From Halobaculum halobium (GTDB taxonomy: Archaea; Halobacteriota; Halobacteria; Halobacteriales; Haloferacaceae), in assembly GCF_030127145.1 (NCBI RefSeq), contig NZ_CP126158.1, positions 2,542,001 through 2,606,000 of the forward strand: a DNA stretch of 64,000 bases, written 5' to 3'. Numbering within the stretch: the first letter of the stretch is position 1; each line of letters begins with the position of its first letter. Below the pieces are notes generated by a model. That model was not told the DNA's origin and ran no database searches. It saw nothing but the letters and a program-made list of their open reading frames with translations. Made by a program: the position numbers and the translations under genes. Shown piece after piece: positions 35,503 to 45,030 of the stretch.

Positions 35503-35715
35503 GTGGAAGGCGCCCGTGAGGACCTCTTCGATGGGGTCCGGGACGACCTGACCGCAGGTCTGGACCGCTCAAAACAGACGCTCTCGGTTCGCGTCGAGCG
35601 CCGCACGTACAACAAGCCCATCACCGTGATCGAGGGATTCGACCGCGACGCGACTTGTTTTTGCGCCGCGCGAACCGGTCCCGGATCGACGCTGCACCCG
35701 CGACGCCTCCGGTGA
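35503..35715 (+). pseudogene. Truncated SUI1 (eIF1)-like remnant
   Basis: A TATA-like gtttttca (35472-35478) sits 27 bases before GTG 35503. The first 45 residues include LSVRVERRTYNKPITVIEGFD, which resembles the first two strands of SUI1/eIF1 (compare ERRYGKEVTIIEGFD). A SUI1 domain then needs about 50 more residues with a GGTV loop and QGDH. Instead the frame runs through unrelated Cys/Arg-rich residues to a stop at 35715, at the 3' end of the opposing gene. I read this as a 3'-deleted copy; a short functional peptide is the alternative. Confidence 0.45.
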
Positions 35716-37104
35716 CTATTCCCCGAGGATCTGGTCGGCGCACTCGTACCCGGCGACGACGCCGCCGTTGAGGCTGCGCTCGGGGTACTGCGCCGCGCTG
35801 GCCATCCCGGCGTAGTACAGCCCGTCGGCGACCTCGTCCGCGAGGTCGTACGGGACGACCATGTCGCGGTAGCCGCGCTCGTAGACGGGCGCCGCGCGCG
35901 GGGCGCGGGCCATGCGGAACTCCGAGACCCAGTCGCGCGAGAAGTCGGGGAACATCTCTCCGATGTGGTCGAGCCAGCGGTCCTCGATCTCCTCCTCGGA
36001 AGCGGTCGCGAGCCACTCGTCCTCGGTCTGCACGTAGCTGGCGACGTACAGCAGGTGGTCGCCGCCGTAGCGCTCGGGCGGCACGAAGTTCGTGTGCTCG
36101 ATGAGCGCGCCGAAGGGGGCGTCGTGGGCGATGTTGAGCCAGTAGGTGTCCGTCAGCGGCTCGTCCATCGTGACCACCGCGCAGACGGCCCCCTGGAAGT
36201 CGATGTCGCAGGCGTAGCCCGTCAGATCCTCCAGCACGTTCGGCATCGTCGCGACGACGACGCCGTCGACGGCCTCCGTGCGCGTCTCGCCGTCCTGCTC
36301 GACGGTGATCGCGGAGACCGCGGCGCCGTCGCTGCCCTGCTCGCCGCTCGCGTCGCTGCCGTCGTCCCCACCGCCGGCGCCGTCCCCGGCGCCTGTGGCG
36401 CCGGTGTCGAGGTCGACGACGCGGGCGTTCGTCTCGACGTTCTCCATTCCCACGTCGTCGACGAGCGCGTCGATGACGGGCGCGAAGCCGCCGTCGAAGT
36501 AGCCGAGGATCTCCCCCCTGAGGAGGTCGCGCTCGCCGCGGAACTTCACCCGGCCGAGCAGCCACGCCGCGCTCACGTCGTCCTTCCGGGAGCCGAACTT
36601 GGCGTCCAGCAGCGGCTCGAAGAAGTTCTCGTACACGCCGCGGGAGGTGTGATCCAGCAGAAAGTCCCTGATCGGCACGTCCTCGAAATCCCCGAGGTCG
36701 TCGTACGTGTCGAACGAGGGGATCCCGCCGCGCACGTCGATCTCGAGGGTGAGCATCCCCAGCCGGAACTTGTCGTACACGCTCATGTGCGGGTACGCGA
36801 GGATCTGCCAGGGCGTGTCCAGCGGGTGGACCACGCCGTCGACGTAGTAAGCGTTCTTCCCGACGAGCCACTCCAACCGGTCGCCCAGCCCCAGTTCCTC
36901 GGCCAACTCGACGATCGTCTCCTCGGACTTCGAGAGGTGGTGGTAGAACTGCTCGATGTCGTCGCCCGCGGTCTCGTAGGTGCGCGCGAGTCCGCCCAGC
37001 GCGTTCTCGCCGCCGGCCTCGTACACCGTCACCTCGCGCCCGTTCGCGCGCAGGCGACGCGCGGCGGCCAGGCCCGCGATGCCGCCGCCGACGATAGCGA
37101 TCAT
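35716..37104 (-). CDS. FAD-dependent amine-oxidase/desaturase-family oxidoreductase
   Basis: 462 residues. N-terminal FAD site IAIVGGGIAGLAAARRLRANG with Glu31-like YEAGG and GLARTYE; C-terminal ADGLYYAGMASAAQYPERSLNGGVVAGYECA closes the FAD-binding fold. Belongs to the protoporphyrinogen oxidase / phytoene desaturase / UDP-galactopyranose mutase-like superfamily; exact substrate unknown. A Gly/Asp/Ser-rich loop of about 28 residues interrupts the middle (about 245-275). Starts at ATG 37104. Not beside carotenoid genes, so I do not call it crtI. Confidence 0.85.
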   Translation of the reverse strand: MIAIVGGGIAGLAAARRLRANGREVTVYEAGGENALGGLARTYETAGDDIEQFYHHLSKSEETIVELAEELGLGDRLEWLVGKNAYYVDGVVHPLDTPWQILAYPHMSVYDKFRLGMLTLEIDVRGGIPSFDTYDDLGDFEDVPIRDFLLDHTSRGVYENFFEPLLDAKFGSRKDDVSAAWLLGRVKFRGERDLLRGEILGYFDGGFAPVIDALVDDVGMENVETNARVVDLDTGATGAGDGAGGGDDGSDASGEQGSDGAAVSAITVEQDGETRTEAVDGVVVATMPNVLEDLTGYACDIDFQGAVCAVVTMDEPLTDTYWLNIAHDAPFGALIEHTNFVPPERYGGDHLLYVASYVQTEDEWLATASEEEIEDRWLDHIGEMFPDFSRDWVSEFRMARAPRAAPVYERGYRDMVVPYDLADEVADGLYYAGMASAAQYPERSLNGGVVAGYECADQILGE

Positions 37105-37218
37105 GGCGGGGACTGCGCCGCGGCGTGGCAAGTCGCTTGCGGATGGTCGCCGCGAGCGTCGGAGTCGACCGTCGGCTCGGCGAGAACGCTGAAGCCCCTG
37201 GCACACGAACCTGAGGGC

Positions 37219-37539
37219 ATGGCAGACGACGACATCGAGGTGGACGTCGAAGTGGAAGTAGAGGTCGACAGCGACGAACTGGAGGTCGAGGTCGGCGACG
37301 CCACCGAGTACGAGGCCGAGTTGGAGACCGACGGACTGGAGATCGAGGTCGAAGTCGAGGTCGAACGCCGCGGTCGAGACGAATCGGCAGCGGACGGCCA
37401 CGACGAGAGCGAGCAGGAGCGAGACGACGGCGGGCACGACGAAGCGGACGACGGCGACGGGGACGACGAGCAAGAAAACGGCGATGGCGGCTCGGACGCG
37501 GAGCCCGACACCGAACCCGGTGAAGCCAGCGAGGAGTAA
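37219..37539 (+). CDS. Very acidic protein with alternating V-E pattern
   Basis: 106 residues from ATG 37219. The first 50 alternate hydrophobic and acidic residues (VDVEVEVEVDSDELEVEVGD, GLEIEVEVEVE), predicting amphipathic beta strands; the second half is a disordered Asp/Glu/Gly/His tail. No Cys, no membrane segment. Similar small proteins exist in haloarchaea to my memory; function unknown. Divergent from the flavoprotein gene. Confidence 0.6.
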   Translation: MADDDIEVDVEVEVEVDSDELEVEVGDATEYEAELETDGLEIEVEVEVERRGRDESAADGHDESEQERDDGGHDEADDGDGDDEQENGDGGSDAEPDTEPGEASEE

Positions 37540-37596
37540 GGCGCCGTCGGCGGCGGCGAACGCGCTTTTTAACCCACGCGGGCGCCAACGGCTGGT

Positions 37597-38130
37597 ATGA
37601 GCGAACCGCGCGTCCCCGGAGGCGGGGACGACGCTGTCGAGCTGCCGTGCGGCGAGACGCGGTCGATGTCGGTGTTCGACCTCGGCATGCGCGAGTACGA
37701 CTGCGCGTGCGGGGCGACCCACGGCGTCGTCACCGACGTGAACCCGCCCGAGCGCTTCCTCCCGGAGTTCCTCGTCACGACGCTTCAGGAGGCCGTCGAG
37801 ACGACCAGCGAGGAGATGCCGGAGTTCGCCACCCCGCACCTGATGGGCATCGTGCTGGAGGAGTTCCCCGAACGGGTGACGGCCGCCGACGCGAGCGAGA
37901 ACCCCGACATGGGCTACTCGATGCTGTGGATCACGGAGTTCGACTCGCGGCGGCTCCACGAGATCATCGTCGAACTCGTGATCGAGCTGATGGAGCACGC
38001 GGTGAGCCACGCCGACGACTCGACCGCGATGACGCAGTTCGAAGAGCAGATGATCGAGTTCGACGTACAGGAGTTCGTCGACCAGTACCGCGCCGAGCGG
38101 GACCTCGACGCCGACGACGTGTACGTCTAA
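37597..38130 (+). CDS. Conserved haloarchaeal protein with Cys-rich N-terminus
   Basis: 177 residues. CGETRSMSVFDLGMREYDCACG gives three to four possible metal-binding cysteines near 20-42; the rest is helical and acidic (LQEAVETTSEEMPEFA, LVIELMEHAVSHADD). I recall this as DUF5815, unverified. A TTTTT box (37565-37569) about 28 bases before the ATG supports a leaderless start. Function unknown. Confidence 0.78.
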   Translation: MSEPRVPGGGDDAVELPCGETRSMSVFDLGMREYDCACGATHGVVTDVNPPERFLPEFLVTTLQEAVETTSEEMPEFATPHLMGIVLEEFPERVTAADASENPDMGYSMLWITEFDSRRLHEIIVELVIELMEHAVSHADDSTAMTQFEEQMIEFDVQEFVDQYRAERDLDADDVYV

Positions 38131-38226
38131 CCCCGCGAGCGGCGTTTTCTCCGGCTCCGATTGGAGGCGCGACAGCGACGCCGACAACCTGTGAGTCCGT
38201 GCAGCGCGGTGTGGTACACCGTGGCA

Positions 38227-38241
38227 TTACGAATTTCGTAA
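38227..38241. promoter_or_regulatory. Perfect 15-bp inverted repeat upstream of carB
   Basis: TTACGAA-T-TTCGTAA, AT-rich in a GC-rich genome, with another half-like ctacgaaaa at 38248-38256. It lies about 64-78 bases before the carB ATG, just upstream of a TATA-like cttatta at 38274-38280. Likely an operator; the regulator is not identified. Confidence 0.55.
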
Positions 38242-38273
38242 ATCAGCTACGAAAATCGATGTGTTCCGTCGGC

Positions 38274-38280
38274 CTTATTA
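38274..38280 (+). promoter_or_regulatory. TATA-like box of carB
   Basis: cttatta about 25-30 bases before ATG 38305, consistent with a leaderless carB message. Confidence 0.5.
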
Positions 38281-38304
38281 CGATGAACGCACTCGGAGAC
38301 GGTA

Positions 38305-41300
38305 ATGAGTCAGGACACCGACGGGGAGAGCCGGACCATTCTCCTCATCGGCAGCGGGCCCATCCAGATCGGACAGGCGGCAGAGTTCGACTACTCCGGC
38401 GCGCAGGCGTGTCGCGCGCTGCAAGAGGAGGGCGCGCGAGTCGTCCTCGTCAACTCCAACCCGGCGACGATCATGACGGACCCGGAGATGGCGGACAAGG
38501 TGTACATCGAGCCGATCACGACCGAGGCGATCTCGGAGGTCATCGCCACGGAGAACCCCGACGGCGTCATCGCCGGCCTGGGCGGTCAGACCGGCCTCAA
38601 CGTCACCGCCGAGTTGGCGGAGGAGGGCGTGCTCGACGAGCACGACGTGGAGATCATGGGGACGCCGCTGGACACGATTTACGCGACCGAGGACCGCGAC
38701 CTGTTCCGCCAGCGCATGGAGGGGCTGGGCCAGCCGGTCCCCGCCTCGACGACCATCTCGATGGACGAGGACGAGTCGGTCACACAGCTCACCGAGGAGG
38801 ACCTCCGCGACCGCGTCGAGGACGCGGTCGACGAAGTCGGCGGACTCCCCGTCATCGCGCGCACGACCTACACCCTCGGCGGGAGCGGGTCGGGCGTCGT
38901 CGACGAGATGGACGAGCTGCTCGACCGCGTGCGCAAGGGGCTTCGCCTCTCGCGCAACTCCGAGGTGCTCATCACCGAGTCCATCTCCGGGTGGGTCGAA
39001 CTGGAGTACGAGGTGATGCGCGACGCGGACAACTCCTGTGTCATCATCTGCAACATGGAGAACCTCGACCCGATGGGCATCCACACGGGCGAGTCCACCG
39101 TCGTCACGCCCTCGCAGGTCATCCCCGACGACGGCCACCAGGAGATGCGCGACGCCGCGCTCGAAGTGATCCGCGACCTGGGCATTCAGGGCGGCTGTAA
39201 CATCCAGTTCGCGTGGCGCGACGACGGCACCCCCGGCGGCGAGTACCGCGTCGTCGAGGTGAACCCCCGCGTGTCGCGCTCCTCGGCGCTGGCGTCGAAG
39301 GCGACGGGCTACCCCATCGCCCGCGTCACCGCGAAGGTCGCGCTCGGCAAGCGCCTCCACGAGATCACCAACGAGATCACCGGCGAGACGACGGCGGCGT
39401 TCGAGCCCGCCATCGACTACGTCGTGACGAAGGTGCCGCGCTGGCCCATCGACAAGTTCGACGAGACCGACTTCACGCTCTCGACGGCGATGAAGTCGAC
39501 CGGCGAGGCGATGGCCATCGGCCGCACCTTCGAGGAGAGCCTCCTGAAGGCGCTCCGCTCCTCCGAGTACGACCCCGCCGTGGACTTCGGCGACTTGGAG
39601 GACGACGAACTGACCGCACAGTACCTGGAACGTCCGAGCCCCGACCGCCCGTACGCGATGTTCGAGGCGTTCGAGCGCGGCTTCTCCCTCGAGGAGGTCG
39701 TCGAGGCGACCGGCATCTACGAGTGGTACGTCGAGCGCTTCCACCGGATCGTCGAGGCGAGCAAGGAAGTCGTCGACGGCGAGTTCACTCCGGCGGCGAT
39801 TGCCGGTTTCACCAACGCCGAGATCAGCGCGCTCGCCGGCAACGTGTTCGAGGATAGCAGCCTGACGTGGCTACCCGAGACGCGCGGCGCGTGGCGGACC
39901 GCCGGGGCGACCGAGGCGGCGGCCGCCGGCGCCGCCGGCGTCGAGACCACCGACGAGGGGATCCCGGTCTCGGCCGCCCGCGCCGGCGTCGGTGAGGTCG
40001 AGGCGAACGTCCCCGGCCGGACGTACAAGCAGGTCGACACCTGCGCCGGCGAGTTCCAGGCGTCGACGCCGTACTACTACTCCTCGCGCAAGCCGGAGTG
40101 GTTCTCCGGTCCGTTCGAGGGCGACGCCGCCGGCGGCGAGCTGCGCGTCGACCGCGACGCCGAGAGCGTCGTCGTCGTGGGCGGCGGCCCAATCCGCATC
40201 GGTCAGGGCGTCGAATTCGACTACTGCTCGGTGCACGCGGTGCGCGCGCTGCGCGAACAGGGCATCGACGCGCACGTCGTGAACAACAACCCCGAGACGG
40301 TGTCGACGGACTACGACACCTCCGACGGGCTGTTCTTCGAACCGATCACCGCCGAGGAGGTCGCCGACGTTATCGAGGCGACCGCCGCAGACGGCGTGAT
40401 GATCCAGTTCGGCGGGCAGACCTCCGTCGACATCGGCGAGCCGCTGCGCGACGAACTGGAGCGCCGCGGCGTCGAGTGCGACATCATGGGCACCGCCGTC
40501 GAGGCGATGGACCTGGCGGAAGACCGCGACCGCTTCAACCGCCTCATGGACGAGCGCGGCATTGCCCAACCGGAAGGCGGGTCCGCGACCAGCGAGGAGG
40601 AGGCGCTGGGGCTGGCCCGGGAACTGGGCTATCCGGTACTGGTCCGCCCGAGCTACGTGCTCGGCGGACGCGCGATGCGCGTCGTCGACGACGACGACGA
40701 GCTGAAGGAGTACATCGAGGAGGCCGTGCGCGTCTCCCCGGACAAGCCGATCCTCGTCGACGAGTTCCTCGCCGACGCGGTCGAGCTCGACGTCGACGCC
40801 GTCGCCGACGGCGAGGACGTGCTCATCGGCGGCGTGATGGAACACGTCGAGGCCGCGGGCGTCCACTCCGGCGACTCCGCGTGCGTCATCCCGCCGCGCT
40901 CGCTCGACGAGGAGACGATGGCCCGTGTGCGCGAGGTGACCGAGGAGATCGCAGACGCCCTCGACACGGTCGGGCTGATGAACGTCCAGCTGGCGGTGCG
41001 CGACGGCGAGGTGTACGTCCTCGAAGCGAACCCGCGCTCCTCGCGCACGGTCCCGTTCGTCTCGAAGGCGACGGGCGTCCCCATCGCCAAGCTCGCCGCC
41101 CGCGTCATGGCCGGCGAGTCGCTTGCGGACATGGCCGTCGACGAGGCGATCCCCGAACACTTCTCGGTGAAGGAGGTCGTCCTGCCGTTCGATCGCCTGC
41201 CGAATTCGGACCCGCGCCTCGGCCCCGAGATGAAGTCCACGGGCGAGGTGATGGGTACGGCGAGCGACTTCGGCGTCGCCTACGGGAAGGCGCTGGACGC

Positions 41301-41655
41301 GGCGGGCCAGCGGCTCCCCGACGGCGGCGTGGTCGCGTTCGAGACGGTCGGCGACAGCCTCCCGCGGAGGGGCACCGAGGAGTACGAGCACCTCCGCGCG
41401 GGGCTGGAGGAGTACTACGAGGTCGAGCCGGTCGGTGACGTGGCGGAGGCGCTGCGCCGCGGCGACATTGACTTGCTGATATCCGACGAGGTCGACGCGC
41501 TGCGCGCGGCCGTCTCCGAGGAGGTCGCGTACCTCTCGACGACCGAGTCGGTCGAGGCGTCGCTCGAGGCGCTCGCCTCCCGCGGCCAGGACCTGGACGT
41601 GCTCGCGGTCTCTGAGCGCCCGCGCCGCACGGCGGCGTGGGGACGGAGGGACTGA
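38305..41655 (+). CDS. carB: Carbamoyl-phosphate synthase large subunit
   Basis: Makes carbamoyl phosphate for pyrimidines and arginine, from bicarbonate, ammonia and two ATP. 1116 residues against about 1073 in E. coli. N-terminal ATP-grasp half begins LLIGSGPIQIGQAAEFDYSG; the second half repeats the pattern as VVVVGGGPIRIGQGVEFDYC; both have metal sites such as EANPRSSRTVPFVSKATG. C-terminal MGS-like allosteric domain. An Ala/Gly-rich insert at about 530-570 (EAAAAGAAGVETTDEG) accounts for the extra length. carA is not adjacent in this window. Confidence 0.96.
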   Translation: MSQDTDGESRTILLIGSGPIQIGQAAEFDYSGAQACRALQEEGARVVLVNSNPATIMTDPEMADKVYIEPITTEAISEVIATENPDGVIAGLGGQTGLNVTAELAEEGVLDEHDVEIMGTPLDTIYATEDRDLFRQRMEGLGQPVPASTTISMDEDESVTQLTEEDLRDRVEDAVDEVGGLPVIARTTYTLGGSGSGVVDEMDELLDRVRKGLRLSRNSEVLITESISGWVELEYEVMRDADNSCVIICNMENLDPMGIHTGESTVVTPSQVIPDDGHQEMRDAALEVIRDLGIQGGCNIQFAWRDDGTPGGEYRVVEVNPRVSRSSALASKATGYPIARVTAKVALGKRLHEITNEITGETTAAFEPAIDYVVTKVPRWPIDKFDETDFTLSTAMKSTGEAMAIGRTFEESLLKALRSSEYDPAVDFGDLEDDELTAQYLERPSPDRPYAMFEAFERGFSLEEVVEATGIYEWYVERFHRIVEASKEVVDGEFTPAAIAGFTNAEISALAGNVFEDSSLTWLPETRGAWRTAGATEAAAAGAAGVETTDEGIPVSAARAGVGEVEANVPGRTYKQVDTCAGEFQASTPYYYSSRKPEWFSGPFEGDAAGGELRVDRDAESVVVVGGGPIRIGQGVEFDYCSVHAVRALREQGIDAHVVNNNPETVSTDYDTSDGLFFEPITAEEVADVIEATAADGVMIQFGGQTSVDIGEPLRDELERRGVECDIMGTAVEAMDLAEDRDRFNRLMDERGIAQPEGGSATSEEEALGLARELGYPVLVRPSYVLGGRAMRVVDDDDELKEYIEEAVRVSPDKPILVDEFLADAVELDVDAVADGEDVLIGGVMEHVEAAGVHSGDSACVIPPRSLDEETMARVREVTEEIADALDTVGLMNVQLAVRDGEVYVLEANPRSSRTVPFVSKATGVPIAKLAARVMAGESLADMAVDEAIPEHFSVKEVVLPFDRLPNSDPRLGPEMKSTGEVMGTASDFGVAYGKALDAAGQRLPDGGVVAFETVGDSLPRRGTEEYEHLRAGLEEYYEVEPVGDVAEALRRGDIDLLISDEVDALRAAVSEEVAYLSTTESVEASLEALASRGQDLDVLAVSERPRRTAAWGRRD

Positions 41656-41744
41656 CGGGCTATCGACTGACGACGGTCGCAGCCACGCTCGCAACCACAC
41701 CGGCCTGCGGCCCCCTTTTCACGTGGGCGCGCGAACTGCAGCGC

Positions 41745-42350
41745 GTGACCGACGAAGACGCGCCCTCGACGGTTGCCGATCAGCTCCCCGACGATCTCGC
41801 CGAGGTGTTCCCCGCGTTCGCGGGGATCGACGATCCCGATCTCCGCACGAGCGTCCGCGACGCGTACGCGCTGGCACTCGCCGAGACGGACTGGACCGAC
41901 CTCGCGGCGGTGCCGTGGCTCCCGGACGAACAGGCTCGCCTCGGTCTTCCCGACGAGACGAACGTGGAGCACGTCAACGACGTGACCGCGCTGGCGACGG
42001 CGCTGACGGACGCCCTTACCGACCGCCGTCCCGATCTCGGGATCGACCGCGACCTCGTGGTCGCGGGCGCGCTCGTCCACGACATCAGCAAACTGTACGA
42101 GTTCGCGCCCGGCGAAGGCGGCGACGCGGTCACAACCGACTACTACGACCTGCTCGGCCACCCCTACGTCGGCGTCCACGTCTGTGAGGCGGCGGGGCTG
42201 CCGGTCGCGCTGTCGCACGTCGTGCTCTCGCACACCGGACGGACCACCGTCGAACCCGCGACGCCCGAGGCGGTCGTGGTGAAGCGGGCCGACGAGGTCG
42301 CCGCCGCGGCGATCCGCGCGCAGGCCCTGGAGGACCTGCGCGACGCGTGA
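41745..42350 (+). CDS. HD-domain phosphohydrolase
   Basis: 201 residues from GTG 41745. A box ccttttcac about 30 bases upstream makes this start better than GTG 41637, which would overlap carB and add Thr/Leu-rich residues not typical of the family. HD metal site: GALVHDISKLYEF (His-Asp), HPYVGVHVCEA and LSHVVLSHTGR. Probably a nucleotide or phosphate ester hydrolase; substrate unknown. Downstream of carB but with its own promoter. Confidence 0.82.
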   Translation: MTDEDAPSTVADQLPDDLAEVFPAFAGIDDPDLRTSVRDAYALALAETDWTDLAAVPWLPDEQARLGLPDETNVEHVNDVTALATALTDALTDRRPDLGIDRDLVVAGALVHDISKLYEFAPGEGGDAVTTDYYDLLGHPYVGVHVCEAAGLPVALSHVVLSHTGRTTVEPATPEAVVVKRADEVAAAAIRAQALEDLRDA

Positions 42351-42433
42351 GGGCCCGCGGCGTGTCGAGTAGACGCGACCGCGGAGTGGACCCGTCACGC
42401 TTCGGACGACCTCACACCGCACCGCCGCGCGAC

Positions 42434-43255
42434 TTACTCGAGCTTCCCGAGCGCCTCGAAGAAGTCCGAGGAGGGCCCGGCGATCCGGACCGGCGGCTCC
42501 GTCGTCGCGACGGTCACCTCGGTGGGGACCTCGAGGGTCCGCTGATCGCGGCCGTCGGTGATGACGACGGCCTCGTCGGTGTCGGTGAGGGTAACGCTCA
42601 CGGTCGCGTCTGATCCGACCAACAGCGGGGGCATCCCGTCCTCGGCGCACATCTCTGTGACGACCAGGCCGTCGACCGACGGGTGAACGAGCGGTCCGCC
42701 CTCCGAGAGGTTGTACGCGGTCGACCCGGTCGGAGTTGACACGAGCACGCCGTCTGCGTGACCGCTGGAGTAGAGCGACCCGTCGACGCGGACCTCGTAC
42801 CCCACGCCGCCGCCGCGACCGCGTCGGCCACCCTGGACGACGATCTCGTTGGCCGCCGGATCCGAGCGCCAGCCCTCGCACTCGGCGGCGATCCGTGGGG
42901 CCTCGCGGACGTGCATCCCGTCGCCGCGGAACGCGTCGACCTCGGCGAGCACCGCGTCGACCGCGTTGTCGGGCGTGACGCCGTTGAGAAACCCGACCTC
43001 GCCGAGGTTCACGCCGAGTATCGGCACGCCGCCGGCGCCGCGGGCCGCAAAGAGGAACGTCCCGTCGCCACCGATAGAGACGACGAGATCGACGCGGTCC
43101 ATCGCGGAGACGGGGATGCCCTCGAGGTCGAGGGCAGAGGCTGTCGCCTCGTCGACGGTGACGCGCACGTCGCCTGCTCGGAGCCGATCGCGCAGGTCCT
43201 CCGCCAGGTACGCCGCGCGGGTGTTCCCCCGCTGGGCGACGATGCCGACTTCCAT
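42434..43255 (-). CDS. nadK: NAD kinase
   Basis: Phosphorylates NAD to NADP. 273 residues from ATG 43255. GGDGT motif in [18 protein letters not shown] (near 64-68), then [12 protein letters not shown], the NE-D pattern in [10 protein letters not shown], and [16 protein letters not shown] for substrate binding. The C-terminal [10 protein letters not shown] is typical of haloarchaeal members. Divergent from the KaiC-like gene. Confidence 0.93.
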   Translation of the reverse strand: MEVGIVAQRGNTRAAYLAEDLRDRLRAGDVRVTVDEATASALDLEGIPVSAMDRVDLVVSIGGDGTFLFAARGAGGVPILGVNLGEVGFLNGVTPDNAVDAVLAEVDAFRGDGMHVREAPRIAAECEGWRSDPAANEIVVQGGRRGRGGGVGYEVRVDGSLYSSGHADGVLVSTPTGSTAYNLSEGGPLVHPSVDGLVVTEMCAEDGMPPLLVGSDATVSVTLTDTDEAVVITDGRDQRTLEVPTEVTVATTEPPVRIAGPSSDFFEALGKLE

Positions 43256-43475
43256 ACCCGGACGTGGCCGCCCCCGGTCAAAAAGCCACTCGACAGCGGC
43301 TGATGACCCGCGGGGTCGGTCACGTGAGCGCGCAGGAGCGCGGGTACGCTGGGGAACATTCATGCCCGCGGCCCGTCTCCGAGGTGACGATGAGCGAACG
43401 GTCGAGGACGGCGCACGCCGCGCGTGCCCCGCCACGGCGGGCGACGGTGGACCGAGCACGCGGGAGGAGCCGACC

Positions 43476-44900
43476 GTGAGCGACGACGACGACTGGTACG
43501 AACGCGCCCTCCGGGAAGCCGACGAAGACGGTGAGGAGCCCGAGTCCGACGACGAGCGAGCCAGCGACGAGCGAGCCGACGGTGATCACGCAGATGACGA
43601 TCGAACGTCGAGAGAGGAGGAGCCGGCAGGCGCTGGCGACGACGCCGCGTCGGGCGACCCCCCGTTCGAGGCGGACGTCGACCCCGCCGAGGGCGAGTTC
43701 GACGACGACTTCGACGATCTCGACGGCGGTTCGTTCGACGCGGCCTTCGGCGACGACTTCGAACCGCGTCGCGTCGAGACGGCGGAGCCGGACTCCGCGG
43801 GTGACCCAGAGTTCGGGGGGACCGACGCCAGCGGCGAGCGCGACGAAGACGCCGAAGGTCAGGACGTCCGACCAGACCAGTCGACAGGCGAGACAGGAGC
43901 CGGCTCGTCCGCGGACCCTGACTCGGCGGACGGTTCGACCGACCCGTTCGGCGGGGTGAGCGACGACGCGGCAGACCCCGCCGGCACCGGTGGCGACGAC
44001 CCGATGGACGACCCGTTCGGGGACGATTTCGGCGCGGCGATGCAGAACGCGCCGGGATCTGGGGGCCAGGACGGCGGTGGCCCGGGAGGTGCGGGGGGTG
44101 ACGAGTTCGGTGGCGGATTCGGCGACTTCGGTGGCGGTGGGTTCGGAGGGGGCGGGATCGCCGGCGGCGGTCCCGACTTCGACGAGGAGGAGTTCGAGTC
44201 GGACATCAAACGGATCGACATCGGGATCGAGGGGCTCGACGAGATGATCCTCGGCGGCGTCCCCGAGCGGTCGCTGATGGCGGTCGTCGGCAGCGCCGGG
44301 ACGGGCAAGACGACGTTCGGGCTCCAGTTCCTTACCGAGGCGCTGAAGAACGACGGCGACGCGGTGTACATCACGCTCGAGGAGTCCAGAGAGCGGATCC
44401 TCTCGACAGCCGAAGAGAAGGGGTGGGAGTACCGTCGCTACGCCGAGGAGGACCGCCTCGCGGTCATCTCCATGGACCCCATCGAGATGGCGAACTCGCT
44501 GGACTCCATCCGCGACGACATCTCCCGGCTCGTCACCGAGTTCGGCGCCGACCGACTCGTTCTCGACTCCGTCTCGCTGCTGGAGATGATGTACGACCAT
44601 CCGAGCAAGCGCCGCTCGGAGGTGTTCGACTTCACCAGGTCGCTGAAACAGGCGGGCGTGACGACGATGCTGACGAGCGAGGCGAGCGAGGACAACCCCT
44701 ACGCGTCGCGCCACGGCATCGTGGAGTACCTCACCGACGCCGTGTTCGTCCTCCAGTACGTGCGCCCGTCGGACTTCCGCGAGACGCGCCTCGCCGTCGA
44801 GATCCAGAAGATCCGCGACGCGAACCACTCGCGCGAGACGAAGCCCTACGAGATCATGAACGACGGCATCTCGGTGTACCGGCAGGCGAACATCTTCTGA
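43476..44900 (+). CDS. KaiC/RAD55-family ATPase with long acidic N-terminus
   Basis: 474 residues from GTG 43476 ([20 protein letters not shown]). Residues 1 to about 235 are Asp/Glu/Gly/Ser-rich and probably disordered, ending in a Gly-rich stretch ([20 protein letters not shown]). From about 240 a single KaiC-like RecA fold: [17 protein letters not shown], Walker [16 protein letters not shown], Glu pair [10 protein letters not shown], Walker [14 protein letters not shown], and [13 protein letters not shown]. Probable signalling or regulatory ATPase. Only one domain, unlike circadian KaiC. Confidence 0.86.
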   Translation: MSDDDDWYERALREADEDGEEPESDDERASDERADGDHADDDRTSREEEPAGAGDDAASGDPPFEADVDPAEGEFDDDFDDLDGGSFDAAFGDDFEPRRVETAEPDSAGDPEFGGTDASGERDEDAEGQDVRPDQSTGETGAGSSADPDSADGSTDPFGGVSDDAADPAGTGGDDPMDDPFGDDFGAAMQNAPGSGGQDGGGPGGAGGDEFGGGFGDFGGGGFGGGGIAGGGPDFDEEEFESDIKRIDIGIEGLDEMILGGVPERSLMAVVGSAGTGKTTFGLQFLTEALKNDGDAVYITLEESRERILSTAEEKGWEYRRYAEEDRLAVISMDPIEMANSLDSIRDDISRLVTEFGADRLVLDSVSLLEMMYDHPSKRRSEVFDFTRSLKQAGVTTMLTSEASEDNPYASRHGIVEYLTDAVFVLQYVRPSDFRETRLAVEIQKIRDANHSRETKPYEIMNDGISVYRQANIF

Positions 44901-44908
44901 GCCGGATA

Positions 44909-44926
44909 CCCGGGACGGCTCCCGGG
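44909..44926. terminator. Possible hairpin after the KaiC-like gene
   Basis: Arms cccggga / tcccggg with a cggc loop, nine bases after the stop codon. No T-run follows, so an archaeal terminator function is uncertain. Confidence 0.3.
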
Positions 44927-45030
44927 GTTGCGGCCAGCGTCACGTCTCCGGCGTGAGCGGCGCTTCGAGCCGAACTCCGACTTCCGACGGTCGACAGTGA
45001 ACCGCGACCGGCTGACGACGACCAAGCGGG

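Noticed and set aside
39871-41700. 609-codon minus-strand open frame across carB
   Set aside because: Antisense to the conserved CarB synthetase half; composition is Val/Leu/Arg/Asp shadow.
41637-41744. Upstream GTG start for the HD protein overlapping carB
   Set aside because: A promoter box and a leaderless GTG at 41745 explain the gene better.
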